Shown piece by piece: positions 42,201-52,899 of a DNA stretch of 64,000 nucleotides. The first letter of the stretch is position 1. Each line of letters opens with the position of its first letter. Position numbers and translations under genes: made by a program. The stretch is from Sepioteuthis lessoniana (Eukaryota; Mollusca; Cephalopoda; Myopsida; Loliginidae), in assembly GCA_963585895.1 (NCBI GenBank), contig OY757921.1:83645439-83709438 (forward strand). The letters run 5' to 3'. The notes under the pieces were generated by a model. It searched no databases and was not told the DNA's origin. It was given only the letters and a program-made list of their open reading frames with translations.

Positions 42201-42855
42201 CTGTTCAAAGAAATGAAACAAATGAGTTAGATTTTGGATTGTTACATATTCCTGTGCACGAAGCCACCACATGGACACGCCCACTTTTTCTTAAGAGACA
42301 ATAATTTTTTTTTACAACGGTAAAATTTTTGAAGAAATCTTCAAACCAAGTTATATTCTGAAAAAAATTCTGACTGTGAGCAGGCTGTAAAAAGAAAAGT
42401 TTCTAACGAGGCATCTGATTCAAAGTAGCAAACGAACGATAATGTCTATTTTGAGTATGGGTCGGTGAGTTCTTTCTACTTGATCTAACAGTAAGAGCTA
42501 CCCTAGATTGGTGTGTTGTAGATAGAGGCCTTCGGGTCGGAGGGTTCTTTTCACGGGTGGACGTAGAGATGTCTAAGGAGGTCTGGTATGCCGGTTGGAA
42601 AGTAAGAGATTGCCAAAATACGGTGGTTGTTTTGAAAGGAAATCAAGAATGAATGTGACAGCTTCTAATTTGGGGAAGTGCCTGGTTGGTCTCTGTGAAA
42701 TTAACAACTTTTAACTTGGAAAGAGTATTATTGGTTTCCTTTCACCTGGGCAAAATAGACTTAAGCATAGAAGTTTTCACAGACAAGCAATTTCATACCA
42801 GGCACCTGTTGAGGAGCGGCAACTGACAAAGTTGTCTCCACACACACACACACAC
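42200..42855. other. Unassigned
   Basis: Nothing recognised except a CA microsatellite at 42841-42856. Confidence 0.4.
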
Positions 42856-42861
42856 ATATAT

Positions 42862-43175
42862 TGTATATTGACCTTCAACCCGGCCAAACATGCCATTCCA
42901 AAGTGATGCACCGGAAGGAAGTGACACATTCCGATGGCAGTTATGAGAAAAAATCGCGGGCTTGGCTGAAAAAATGGGACAAGGTAAAAATCCCATGGTA
43001 CACTCATAGACTGATGCACCGGAAGAGAGTGACCTGTGAACTGCATGACTGTTATTTCCGCTTGATGACGATCAAACATGCCATTCCAAAGATTGTGTGG
43101 GCGATTGAACTATTATATAACTCGGTGGAGACAGGAAGTCAGTGAGTTGGAGACAAGGTGTGGTAGAAGTCAGGA
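42862..43175 (+). mobile_element. Partial LTR, same family as 50937 and 63230
   Basis: TGTATATTGACCTTCAACCC, GTGATGCACCGGAAGGAAGT, GACTGATGCACCGGAAGAGA, GATGACGATCAAACATGCC and GAACTATTATATAACTCGG are collinear with the 63230 copy up to about 43175, where similarity ends. The 3' half is missing or replaced. Confidence 0.82.
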
Positions 43176-44820
43176 ACTCGGATTTACACGGAACAAAGTA
43201 TATCAGGGAAAGTATAATACAACATAGGTAAAAGAGTGTTGAACGTCAGTCTGACTGCCAAAGTGTTAGGCTGGAGAGAACTTAGCACCGAGATGAATAT
43301 TCTCCCGGTTTTAATAGCAACAGGAAGAGTTCAATAGAGTCTGAAGGTTGGGTACCATAACAATGAGCGAAATAAATTGAAGTCTTCTTTGCTAGCACGG
43401 ACAGAGGCAAAAAGACAGGGATATCATTTTTTTTATGTATTTTAATATTTGGGTAGTCCAAGCTGGAAGAACAGTTTTCTTTTCTATGAGTCAAGTCATA
43501 TATTCAAGGAAGCATTTCGAGTCTAGCTTAGTAGTGGTCGGAGAGAGCAAAAGTTAGAAGTTGGCTGTTGGGCGTAGGTTAGAGGATTTCCTGGTCAAGT
43601 TGAGCTCTTTTTACCGCACACCGTTCACCATTATCGTAGCCACTAGCTGCTCATGTCGGGATTCTTAGGTATATAAGCATCACGGCCTGCCGATGTCGTC
43701 AGCGAACGGAATATTCCTCTACAAACCGAAAACCATTTTCCGGTATGAGTGCATCACTGTTACTCAATGTTGTAAGAGAATGAAATTTTCCACCACAAAC
43801 CGAAAAATATTTCCGAGAGCATTAATTCTGTGTGTCGTTTCGGAGATATTTTCGAACTGCAACATACAGCAAGTAATATTTGCTACCTTCTTTTGGTCGT
43901 ATAAGGACCAGTTTCATTATACTGCCAAAATGAAAGAAAAGTATTCCTGCCTAAATCTGCTGTATACCAAGTCGGCGGAGAAGCGATCAGCTTCGCTAAA
44001 AAATCAGCAGTCAAAGAATACATTGTTAGAAGGCTTCTTTTCACTTGTATGACCTACCGAGTTCCAGACAACCAGATGCTACCAACTTAGTTTTCCCTGT
44101 GATAGCCAGAGACTTCAGCGGTCCATCTACATCCTATTCCAGACAAGACTAGCCCGATCCAGGGACTCCAATCGTAGCAGACCCACCCACCCAGTGAACT
44201 CAGCTGTCAGGCTATTTTTAACTGCTCTTTTCTGGACAGCTACTTAAAACTGCCCTTTTTAAGGTAAGGAAGTCTTTCTCGCTAATCCAGTTTAGAGAAC
44301 CAGTCTGATGCAAGCCCGATGTAGTGACGCACGAAGTAACAGACCGACTAGTCTTATGCAGCGACGCCTAGCAACTCAGGCCTTACTCTCTGGTCTACGA
44401 ACCGATAACTTTACACACTAACAACACCAGTCAGCGAGCGGTGGACACCACTCAGACCGACGACAAATCTACAGCTCTATCGGAAGAGACTTTCTGAACA
44501 CTGAATTTATTAACGTTGTAAAATTTATCTCGAAATAAATTTGGTAATTTCTTTATAACCTGATATCTCGTTTTGTTATCCTTGCCTTTCCTTTGACACT
44601 TCCCAATTCCGTATGGTCGATTTCCATAGACTTGGTTACCTCAAAAATTCAAGTCCAGTACCAGTTCAAGGAAAATCGTCTGTGTAATAATGGATCACCG
44701 AAAGTAATAGTGAGTAGTGGGCCGTTAGACACAGAATATAAGATAGAAAACTGACCTGTGCTCAAACTTCTTTCGTCATCCATATCTCGATAGTCAAGGT
44801 CTACTAGACTAATTCATTGA
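43175..44820. other. Unassigned; possible decayed LTR-element sequence
   Basis: A TATATAAG motif at 43670 and an AATAAA word near 44535 (GAAATAAATTTGG) with G+C-richer text between could mark an LTR of another family. There is no second copy in this window. The 119-codon plus-strand frame 43693-44052 is unrecognised; I see no retroviral-type motif. Confidence 0.3.
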
Positions 44821-44825
44821 CATTT

Positions 44826-45165
44826 CAAATGCTCGTCAACCCGTCTTGGGTTATTTTATGCCTTAAGGCGAGGATTCATTGTACGTTAATATTTACATTC
44901 GTGTAATTGTTTTGAATTTTATTTTGTACACTGCCCTGTCAAAAAAAATGAATCCTTTTTTTTTCTGAGATCTATTTGACCCCTAGATAGGACCCTTACA
45001 GTTACTAAAACCTCTGGTCAGAGTGATCTAAGAAGTAATAGCAGAATTCTAGAGTTGCAACCTCGCTTAGTCTCATACCTTGGATGTCACTTTTTGAGGG
45101 AGTCGTAGCCCTCAGCAGGAGATACAGTCAGAGTATTATAAGCCTCGCTGACGGAGCGACGACGA
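44826..45165 (-). repeat. C-family retroposon, subfamily with AACCC/GGGTT tail
   Basis: GTCAACCC, loop, GGGTTATTTTATGCC at left; CCCCTAGATAGGACCC and GGTCAGAGTGATCTAAGAAG in the head; ends GCCTCGCTGACGG. Groups with 415 and 29728. Confidence 0.75.
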
Positions 45166-45725
45166 AGAATGAAGAGCCAAGTTCACGCAACCGCCTGTGT
45201 TGTTTTAAAGAGGAAGAGTAAATCAAGACAGTCATACGATTACATATTCTAAAGTTCGTCTTTTTGGTGTCTGCCTTGATCTGTTGTGGTTTGCCATGGT
45301 CTCTTGTGGTTTGTAGAGAAATTAAATCAGCCCCGCCACTTTCTGACAAGGGGCACGTGCTGCCTCGGGAAAAAAACCTCCTGGAACCAAGTGATTGGCG
45401 TTACATCACCCACCCGACGCTGAGCCGGTAAGTATCGGTAAGTGTCATATCATTTTATTGTGGAAAGAGATTATTGCAAATTGAATTTTGCGTATCATAT
45501 TTCTAAAACAAATGTCTGCTTCCAAGTTTCAAGAGAATATTAAAAAATATATATTCTCTCAATGTTTCCAAAGAATTCTGATTTTTTTCATCAGAATTAG
45601 AGAAATGTGAGAAATATTGTGTCAAAATGTGGGATGAATAATTAGACTGACACGTATCTTTCATACTTCTACCCAATTCATTCTTTGATAGAACCCAGAA
45701 CTTTTGAGTACGACTATATATTTAT
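45165..45725. other. Unassigned
   Basis: No family or frame recognised. Confidence 0.4.
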
Positions 45726-45727
45726 GT

Positions 45728-45956
45728 ATATGGTTCGGGAGACCGGGGTTCAATGCCAGGTCGAGTCATACCTGAAAAAATGGTACTTGATGCCTCCTTG
45801 CTAAACAATCAGCACTCTAAGGTGAGGATCAAGGGTAAAGTGGAGCAATCCTGGGAATAGAGTAGCGCCCTCCCTTACACCTTGGTGTAGTAGCTATTGA
45901 AAAGGGAGCCTTCGGGTCCCCTAGACTAAGGTCGCCAACTTTACTTTACTTTATAT
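45728..45956 (+). repeat. D-family SINE
   Basis: Head GGTTCGGGAGACCGGGGTTC, B box GGGTTCAATGCCAGG, CTTGATGCCTCCTTGC, CACCTTGGTGTAGTAGCTAT, tail AAGGTCGCCAACTTTACTTT. Confidence 0.92.
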
Positions 45957-45959
45957 GTA

Positions 45960-46420
45960 TATATTAACATCAGAAAAATGTGCAGAGTCATCTCATTAAA
46001 ATTGGTTGCCTATGTCGATTAGTCAAAAGTCTCAAACCGGGATTGGAAAACCATTAAACGGATCCAGAGTCGGAAAATCGTTGGATTACTCAGGATTTCT
46101 TTGTTCGCTGTCACAGGTTACCAGTTTTAAAATAATCGTTTAAACTAGACAGAACGCTGTCTCAATTTTCCAATGAATTCCACGTTGTCATCTCGTTATA
46201 TAATTCAAATGAACATCATTGAATTAATTCGTTATTGAGATGTTATACACAGATGTAGAGAGACAATAAATAATTGGGCGCCTTCATAGGGCTCATCATA
46301 TAACCATCTCAGAATTCATTTTTTAACCTATGTTCCTTGAATAATGACGTGCTTTCTTTTTTACCTGTGTTCTTTAAACTACAGATATTGTCTCTTGCCT
46401 GGTCATAGAAGCCTAAAGGA
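45960..46420. other. Unassigned
   Basis: No family recognised. Confidence 0.35.
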
Positions 46421-46424
46421 CTCA

Positions 46425-47280
46425 TAGCTATGATTATAATTTCAAGTAAGACTTTTTGTGTTAGTTCTCCCTTTCATATACTGCGTATTCATAGAAGAAT
46501 ACGTGCCTATTTTATCTGTTGGGACACTTGTGTACTTTTTAAAAAAATTTGTTTGTTTTGGTTTTATGGTATATCAACCATTGTAGGTTATTTAATACCG
46601 AATCCATTTTAATACATATAAACAGTTCTATTTCAAACAACTCAGGTTAGCATAAGTACAGAGTTTAGATGTCAATTACAGTTCTATTTCAAGCTATTCA
46701 GTTTATTCAACAAAGTTAAATGGTTCCCAGTTTTGCTATGCATCATTAACAATTCAATTAAACATAAGAAATTTATTCACGCACAGTTAAATGTTAAAAA
46801 CAGTTCTGTTTAAAAAATTCAATTTAGCATAAGTAAGCAGTTTAAATGTCAACATTTCTTTTTCGAACAATTTAATTTAGCATCGGTACATAGTTTGATT
46901 GTCAAAACAATTCTATTTCAAACAGTTCAGTTTAGCATAAGCACAGTTTAGTTGTATTTGACCTAGAGATAGGACCCTATCCGGTGCTACCACTCCACGC
47001 CAGAGTGGACCAAGAAGCAATGACAATAAAGGGGTAATCCACATTCCCCATAGCTCCAGCATTATTGGATCATCACCATCAGATCCAAAACACTCTTTGA
47101 GAGAGGTCCTACTCTTATGCAGAAATGCAGTTGGTGTATTCTACAGCACCAGCTGACTTGGCCATTGTGAACTTTTATCATTACATCTTGTATATATGTC
47201 ATGTATGTATGAAATGTTTCTGTTTATGTAAATAAGCTTTTCTTTCTTTCCGTTTACTTAGTGTTAGTATATCATGGATA
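46425..47280 (+). repeat. E-family repeat split by a C element
   Basis: Left 46425-46548 (TACTGCGTATTCATAGAAG, GTTGGGACACTTGTGTACTT) and right 47166-47280 (TGTATGTATGAAATGTTTCT, TTACTTAGTGTTAGTATA) together match 48790-49060. The C element at 46549 separates them. Origin of E unknown; no frame. Confidence 0.75.
46549..47165 (-). repeat. C-family retroposon, longest monomer region
   Basis: About 617 bp: GGTTTTATGGTATATCAACC with hairpin, then at least six AT-rich monomers marked by CAGTTCTATTTCAA or variants at 46620-46930, then the head to CAGCTGACTTGGCC. Confidence 0.9.
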
Positions 47281-47729
47281 TCATCATCATCATCATCTCG
47301 TGTCGCTAGCACGGATATCCCTGACCCTCTCTCACCACTTTTCCTATCGTTCATCGCCTCTGGCAGGTCTTCAGGGCTACATCCCGTATCCTCACAGAGC
47401 TGCTGTATGTATGTTCTAGCTGGTCGTCCTGCTTTTGCATGGCCATATGCAGGGGTCTATTGGAGTACATCACTGATGAGCTCGTACCTGCTTCTCCAGC
47501 AGTGTTCTGCATGTCTGGTTCGTCTAACTTGGATAGTTTTCGTGATGGAAGGCAGGTGGCCGTATAGTTGGTACCTTGTGGGGTGTTGCCGCCAGGACTC
47601 ATTCAATATTGCTCGCAACATTCTTGTGTAATTGCGGTCTAGCTTCTTCTCCATCCGTTTTGTTAGCGTCCAAGTGGTGCATCCATACAGCAGTATCGAC
47701 ACGACCGCTGCTTGGAAAAAACTGCGTTA
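47281..47729 (-). pseudogene. R fragment: RTE-like LINE C-terminus
   Basis: Trinucleotide tail at 47281-47296; frame 47457-47702 begins MSILLYGCTTWTLTKRMEKK and continues WRQHPTRYQLYGHLP. It ends at the same ACGCAGTTT junction as the copy at 8611. Confidence 0.9.
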
Positions 47730-48170
47730 TTGAAACTTCCGTAACACCAATGATTCCAATACGGAATTTGTGAGTGAAATGCATGGTAATTCGACTTCTC
47801 ATTCATCCTATTTGAAATGTCATCCTGTGAGTTATTTCAAATTTTACATGATTGAATTAACGCTTCCTTGCCAGAAAGTTGTGAATGTAAAGAAGGATTA
47901 TACCAAGAACTTGCTTTGGGATCGGATATTTCTCCCATGTGACCGAAAAACCGACAAAATCTGGTGATATTTAGAATATTACTCGGGTATTCTGGGTTCG
48001 TGATAATGATGCTTTGTCTCTGAGACCATGAGTGACCCAAGAGCCATCGTCTGATGAAATCTTTAACGAATGTTCTTTTGCAGCTGTATATTTATATAGT
48101 ATGTATCATATTGTCATAATTCAGAATACTCCTTCGGAATATAGGGGACTTGAATGACTCTTAATATGTG
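47730..48170. other. Unassigned
   Basis: No family recognised; no frame longer than 70 codons. Confidence 0.35.
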
Positions 48171-48171
48171 T

Positions 48172-48648
48172 CATCATCATCAACATCATGTCGTGCCGCT
48201 AGCATGGATATCCCTGACCCTCTCTGGTCACTTTTCCCTATCGTTCATCGTCTCTGACAGGTCTTCGGGGCTACATCCCGTATCCTCACAGAGCTGCTGT
48301 ATGTATGTTCGAGCTGGTCGTCCTGCTTTTGCTCGGCCATATGTGGGGGTCCATAGGAGTACATCACTCATGAGCTCGTCTCTGCTTCTCCAGCAGTGTC
48401 CTGTGTGTCTGGTTCGTCTAACTTGGATAGTTTTCGTGATGGAAGGCAGGTGGCCGTATAGTTGGTGATTTGTAGGGTGTTGCCGCCAGGACTCATTCAA
48501 TATTGCTCGCAACATTCTCGTGTAATTGCCGTCCAGCTTCTTCTCCAGCCGCTTTGTCAGCTTCCAAGTGGTGCATCCATACAGCAGTACCGATACGACC
48601 ACTGCCTGGAAGAAACTGCGTTTCATTCTATCGGTCAGGTTTGTGGAG
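48172..48648 (-). pseudogene. R fragment: RTE-like LINE C-terminus, open frame
   Basis: The 132-codon frame 48228-48626 runs from MKRSFFQAVVVSVLLYGCTT through LYGHLPSITKTIQVRRTRHT, CWRSRDELMSDVLLW and GRPARTYIQQLCEDTG without a stop. The tail is CATCATCATCAACATCATG. It is one of the least decayed R copies, although 5' truncated. Confidence 0.92.
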
Positions 48649-48659
48649 AGTGGGCGGGT

Positions 48660-48760
48660 CCGTTATATGTCATATGTGTCATTTGGGAGACATATTGTCA
48701 TATGTATCACATATGACAACATGTGACAGTCCATAGACTGTCACATATGACAATTCTAGA
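48660..48760. repeat. ATATGACA palindrome cluster
   Basis: CATATG and TGACA words recur; ACATGTGACAGTC, CATA, GACTGTCACATATG forms a clean hairpin at about 48718-48748, and GTCATATGTGTCATTTGG / CATATTGTCATATG add more. Confidence 0.75.
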
Positions 48761-48764
48761 AATC

Positions 48765-49060
48765 ATCATTGGTCCCTCCTTGCCTGTTCTTAAAGACGCC
48801 GTTTCTTGTCTTCTTGTGGTTATCACAGTGGTACTGCCCATCTTTATTAAGTAAACCTTTTTCCGTATTTATATATGTTGACATACTGCTTATTCATAGA
48901 ACAATATGTACATATTTCAAATGTTGGGACGAGTTTGTTTATTTTTTTCAATACTAATTATATATGTATCATGAATATATTAAATGTTTCTATATGCATA
49001 AATGAACTTGTCTTTCCTTCTGTTTATTCAGTGTTAGTATAATACACATATTTTGATATT
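48765..49060 (+). repeat. E-family repeat, uninterrupted copy
   Basis: CCTTTTTCCGTATTTATATA, TACTGCTTATTCATAGAAC, ATGTTGGGACGAGTTTG, AATACTAATTATATATGTAT and TTATTCAGTGTTAGTATAAT align with both halves of 46425-47280 and with 55838-55978. Confidence 0.75.
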
Positions 49061-49770
49061 AATATTAGTCCTTGGTGAGTGAGGGACTCGACTAAATATC
49101 CACCTTACTTCTAAGCGATTTTATATGTCTTAGTATTTCTGGATTAAAAAATGGTTCCATGGTAAAATATAGAACTGTTTTGACTGAATCAAAACTATAA
49201 TCCTGCAACACTCCCCTTTAGCTCTATGTAGGCTTTACTGGTGGTCTGGGAAGCCCGATCCGATCAATCGGCTGGTTATATTAAACCTGTGGGGGTTAGA
49301 AAAAAATTAAAGAATGTAGCGGTTCCCAAAGGCCCCTGACTGGAAGCGAAATCTGCGCATGCCTGAAAAATAGACATACTGGCACCAAAAGAGAAATCTG
49401 TTCTCACTTCAGCCATACCCCTGATACTAGAAGGACCCAATTTCAATCGACTGCTTGCAAGGTAGCCCCCGTGTTCGCTCAAGTTCCGGACTAGGCGGAA
49501 GGTCGCGTCTCCTGTGATCAGAGGCCTATGTTGAAAACATCTATTGGACATACCAGGAACATCAAGTTCATAAACCCACTGAAAATTACTCTTAATATGT
49601 TTTACACCTTTTTTGGGAGACACAGCAATACTTCTTGGTTTCAGGAAAAATTTTCACCCTCATGGAATAGTCGTTAAACCCAAAAATAAAATTCGAGTTG
49701 AAAGTTATCTTTGTCTCTTTTCCTTCCTTCCTTAAATTCTCTTGCAGCCTTCCACAGTGTTGTGGGGGTC
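49060..49770. other. Unassigned
   Basis: The 115-codon minus-strand frame 49276-49623 and the 111-codon frame 49592-49927 show no domain I recognise and no second copy. Confidence 0.35.
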
Positions 49771-49774
49771 TTAC

Positions 49775-50310
49775 AGTAATATTATTGCGGAGGGATTTCG
49801 TTTTATATATCTTACCTTTTGGTTTAGTTACGCTGAGCCCCTTTCGCCCCTTTCGCTTAGTGCACGGGTTAGTTAGGTGCACACATTGAGTGCAAGTGTT
49901 CACGCGCGTGCGGGGTGGATGTGACAATCAGAGATGTCAAAATAAAAACCCCAGATAGGAAATAAGACCGGGGACGTGAATGGCGTCATGCCCAGAAACG
50001 ATGAGGATTTGGGAATTTGAAAAAAAAAAAAACAGTTAGTTGAGATTTAAACTCCGAACGAAAGAGTTGAGATTCGAGTCTTGAGGAAATGTAGTCGATT
50101 TTTGGTCTCGCCTCGGCGAGACCAGATGGGGGTCTACGAAATGTGCCGCGCGTTTGTTGAAGAAATTGTGTCTCTCTCTCCTCATGTCGAAAAACCTTGA
50201 ATTCAAAAAGGTAATAAAAAGTTTCGTACCTGAACCAAAAGAGAGTCGTCAGAGTGTTTCGAGTGTTTTCGGATTCCTATGAACATTTCATGAATATTAT
50301 GTCTATTTCA
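49775..50310 (+). mobile_element. Solo-LTR-like repeat, copy 2
   Basis: Collinear with 20125-20660 (GAGGGATTTCG, GGTTAGTTAGGTGCA, GTTTCGTACCTGAAC, TATGTCTATTTC). The word GGTCTCGCCTCGGCGAGACC at about 50105 is a perfect hairpin, only half kept in copy 1. Confidence 0.6.
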
Positions 50311-50936
50311 TGTGTTCGTATCTTGGTCGTATATTTTTGGACCCATATATATTACATTACCCATCTTACCATAATGGACTCTTCTCATTGTTATTAGTAC
50401 TGAGAGGTTTCGCTGGCCGTGAGGCAAATCAATATCGGTGTTATCCGAACAGTACAAGACTTCTTACCTTTTCTATGCAACTCTATCTTTCTTGTGTAAT
50501 ATAATCTGTTCTCTAATATCCGTGTTTGCGTTTTTCTTAGTGACCCTTTTCGGGGCCACACACACAAGCAAAGAAGCCAGCAGATTAAGTAGGATAAGAA
50601 GAAAAACAAAAGGAGTCAGGTACTTAAACCCAAAACCAACGACCATAGACCAACAACTACGACGACGGTAACTTATGCAACCAATAACCAAACAAATATT
50701 CCTATGCCCCATTAACCCTAGCATCTATATGATTTTACCGACTGTATTCTTAAAGTTGCTCATCGGGCAAACAAGTATTCAATCCTATTTCATCTTAAAG
50801 GTGCTAGAAGGCGGTAGCTGAGGGTCAATTGCGCTGAGACAGCAATACTTGAAACCATTGAAGGGTGTGCAAACAACTGATTGACATTAAATAGAATTAT
50901 CAGCGTTAAAAATTCTTGAAACCATATCCTGAGTAT

Positions 50937-51671
50937 TGTTATGTTTTGACCTTTTGACCCGGCCAAAAATTCCATCCAAGGTGATGCACCGGAAGGAAGT
51001 GACACATTCTATTGGCAGTTATGAGAGGAAATCGCGTGGGCGGAAATTGGCTGATGAAATGGGATGAGGTAAAAAAAATCCCATTATACTCTCATAGGCT
51101 GACGCATCGGAAGAGAGTGACCTCTGAACTGGATGACAGTTATTTCCGCTCGATGACGATCACACAGACTATTCCAAAGAAAGCGGAAGTGACACATCCC
51201 GGTCCCCAGATATCGGAAGTAGTCGTGGAGGCGTGTCCATATCACCGCGTGGGAGTTTGAAGGTAATATAAGGCCGACGAATTGAGGACAGTGGAGCACA
51301 GACAGGCGAGAAGGAGGGAAAGCAGTACAGTTGGAGACGGAGGTGGACGAGTTATAGTAGGGAAAGCCAGCACCCCGGAGAGTAGACTCCAAGGCTCCGG
51401 TTAAGCAACCATGGAGAACGAGAAAGACACAACGCTGACGGCCATAACTTTGGGGTCAAAATATTTCAGTTATGTTCGGTCTACAGCTCCCTCTCACACG
51501 CAAACTTTGAGTAACCCTTTTCGAAACCTTACAAATAAAGTGAGAGGTAAAATATTTTATAAAGAAGTCTTCCTGCGTCTTTGTCATTGCGTCTGTCTTT
51601 ATCATTGCGTCGATATGTATCCAGTATATATATGTATATTTCTGCATGAATCAGCAGATGACAATATAACA
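50937..51671 (+). mobile_element. Solo LTR with GTAT target duplication
   Basis: Starts TGTTATGTTTTGACC, ends GACAATATAACA, with GTAT at 50933-50936 and 51672-51675. The terminal TGTTATRTT inverted repeat is clear. It contains a CCGGAAG motif twice, ACAAATAAAGTGAGAGG near 51531 as a probable polyadenylation signal, and CAACGCTGACGGCCATAA shared with 63230. No internal retrotransposon region is present. Confidence 0.92.
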
Positions 51672-52108
51672 GTATGACACTAAACCGAATTTGATTTTGA
51701 GGCTCCAGTCCTAGTGCTCTGGTGAATGTGGAGTACCTCTTTGTTGCCATTACTCTCTGGTCCAATCCGACCTGGAGTAGAAGAACCCGTTAGGGTCCCA
51801 TCAATGGGTCAAATAGAACTATTCAATCATTGACTGAAGATTACATTATTTGTTATTTGAAACCATACAAGATATGAATTACTAATTTTAAATAGCAATA
51901 CTTGAAACTATTTATCAAATGTTTGATATCATATAGAATTATTTGTGTTAAATAACAATACTTGAAACTATTTATCAAATGATTGATATCATATAGAATT
52001 ATTTGTGTTAAATAACAATACTTGAAACCATTTAACTGTGCTCAAAAAATGAGCTGTAACTCATTTAAAAATAGAACTATCTTCCAACTATTTACTCCAA
52101 TTTTAGTA

Positions 52109-52748
52109 TGTGGGAATTTAGAAATTAACAATAAAACTCCCAACCGGATGTTGACTCGTCAGCTGCCACACACAAAATGTATAAACACGTCGCTACGCAT
52201 CGGCTCCACGCACCCATCTGGTTAGAAATCAGAAAAAGAGAAAAATAATAAAAATTAAAGTAGCCAATGGGAAGCGGTCGCGCCCAAAATGAGAAGGATT
52301 GTGGAGTGACGAGTTTGGAGCCGGTGGGGAGAGATAAAAACTCAGGATTTCTATGAACCGAGTCAGTGAAGACAAAAGAGACCCAAGGAAGCACATAGAT
52401 ACCGTGATCAAGCGAGAAGTAACGTCCGCCCTCGAATTAAGAGCTGAAACTACTTTTCTGCTAGTTCCACTACCTGACCATAAAAGAAAGAAAAGAAAAA
52501 AAGAATAAGTACTCTTTAAAAACATTTTCCTCCTTTCCCCCTTTTTTCTTAACCTCTGACTTTCCATCACTTTAAAAATTTACTACTTGTAAAAGGGCAC
52601 TTCTCAACATTCAAATCTAATTTGACGCTTTACTGTTTTAGAAAAATTGTTTAAATTTTAGATGTTCCTTGTTTGTTTTGTTTTAAATGAAGTTTTTCTC
52701 ATTGTATGTTGTAACACTCCAAACCAACGAAAAAAAAAAAAGACCATA
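52109..52748 (+). mobile_element. Solo LTR with AGTA target duplication
   Basis: Starts TGTGGGAATTTAGAAATTAA, ends AAGACCATA (from CCACA), with AGTA at 52105-52108 and 52749-52752. Same family as 23097-23722 and of similar length. Confidence 0.9.
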
Positions 52749-52839
52749 AGTATATGTACCGCCGATCAGTATTTGGTATGAAATAACCCACAGGAGTTGG
52801 TATACAAGAAAAAATACCACCATAGCACCGAACGAACAA

Positions 52840-52895
52840 ACGAATGAATGAACAAACGAACGAACGAACGAACCAACCAACCAACCAACCAACCT
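52840..52895. repeat. GAAC/CAAC tetranucleotide repeat
   Basis: (AACGAACG)n then (AACC)n directly after the C tail, likely an expanded AAAC-type tail. Confidence 0.88.
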
Positions 52896-52899
52896 TATA

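Larger units (their letters stand above)
50815..52860 (+). repeat. C-family retroposon carrying two solo LTRs
   Basis: C sequence is found at 50820-50936 (monomer-like, ending CCTGAGTAT), 51672-52108 (GTATGACACTAAACCGAAT, head and monomers) and 52749-52860 (TTTGGTATGAAATAACCC, loop, GTTGGTATAC, the tail hairpin). The LTRs at 50937 and 52109 separate these parts. At 51893-52035 one monomer is tandemly duplicated with an exact 60-bp period. Confidence 0.8.

Noticed and set aside
42861-43145. 94-codon plus and overlapping minus frames
   Set aside because: They lie wholly inside an LTR whose other copies do not keep the frames.
43693-44052. 119-codon plus-strand frame as a gene
   Set aside because: No domain recognised, no second copy, and it lies in probable element-derived sequence; length is within chance.
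49276-49623. 115-codon minus-strand frame as a gene
   Set aside because: No recognisable motif or splice context; cannot be supported without similarity search.
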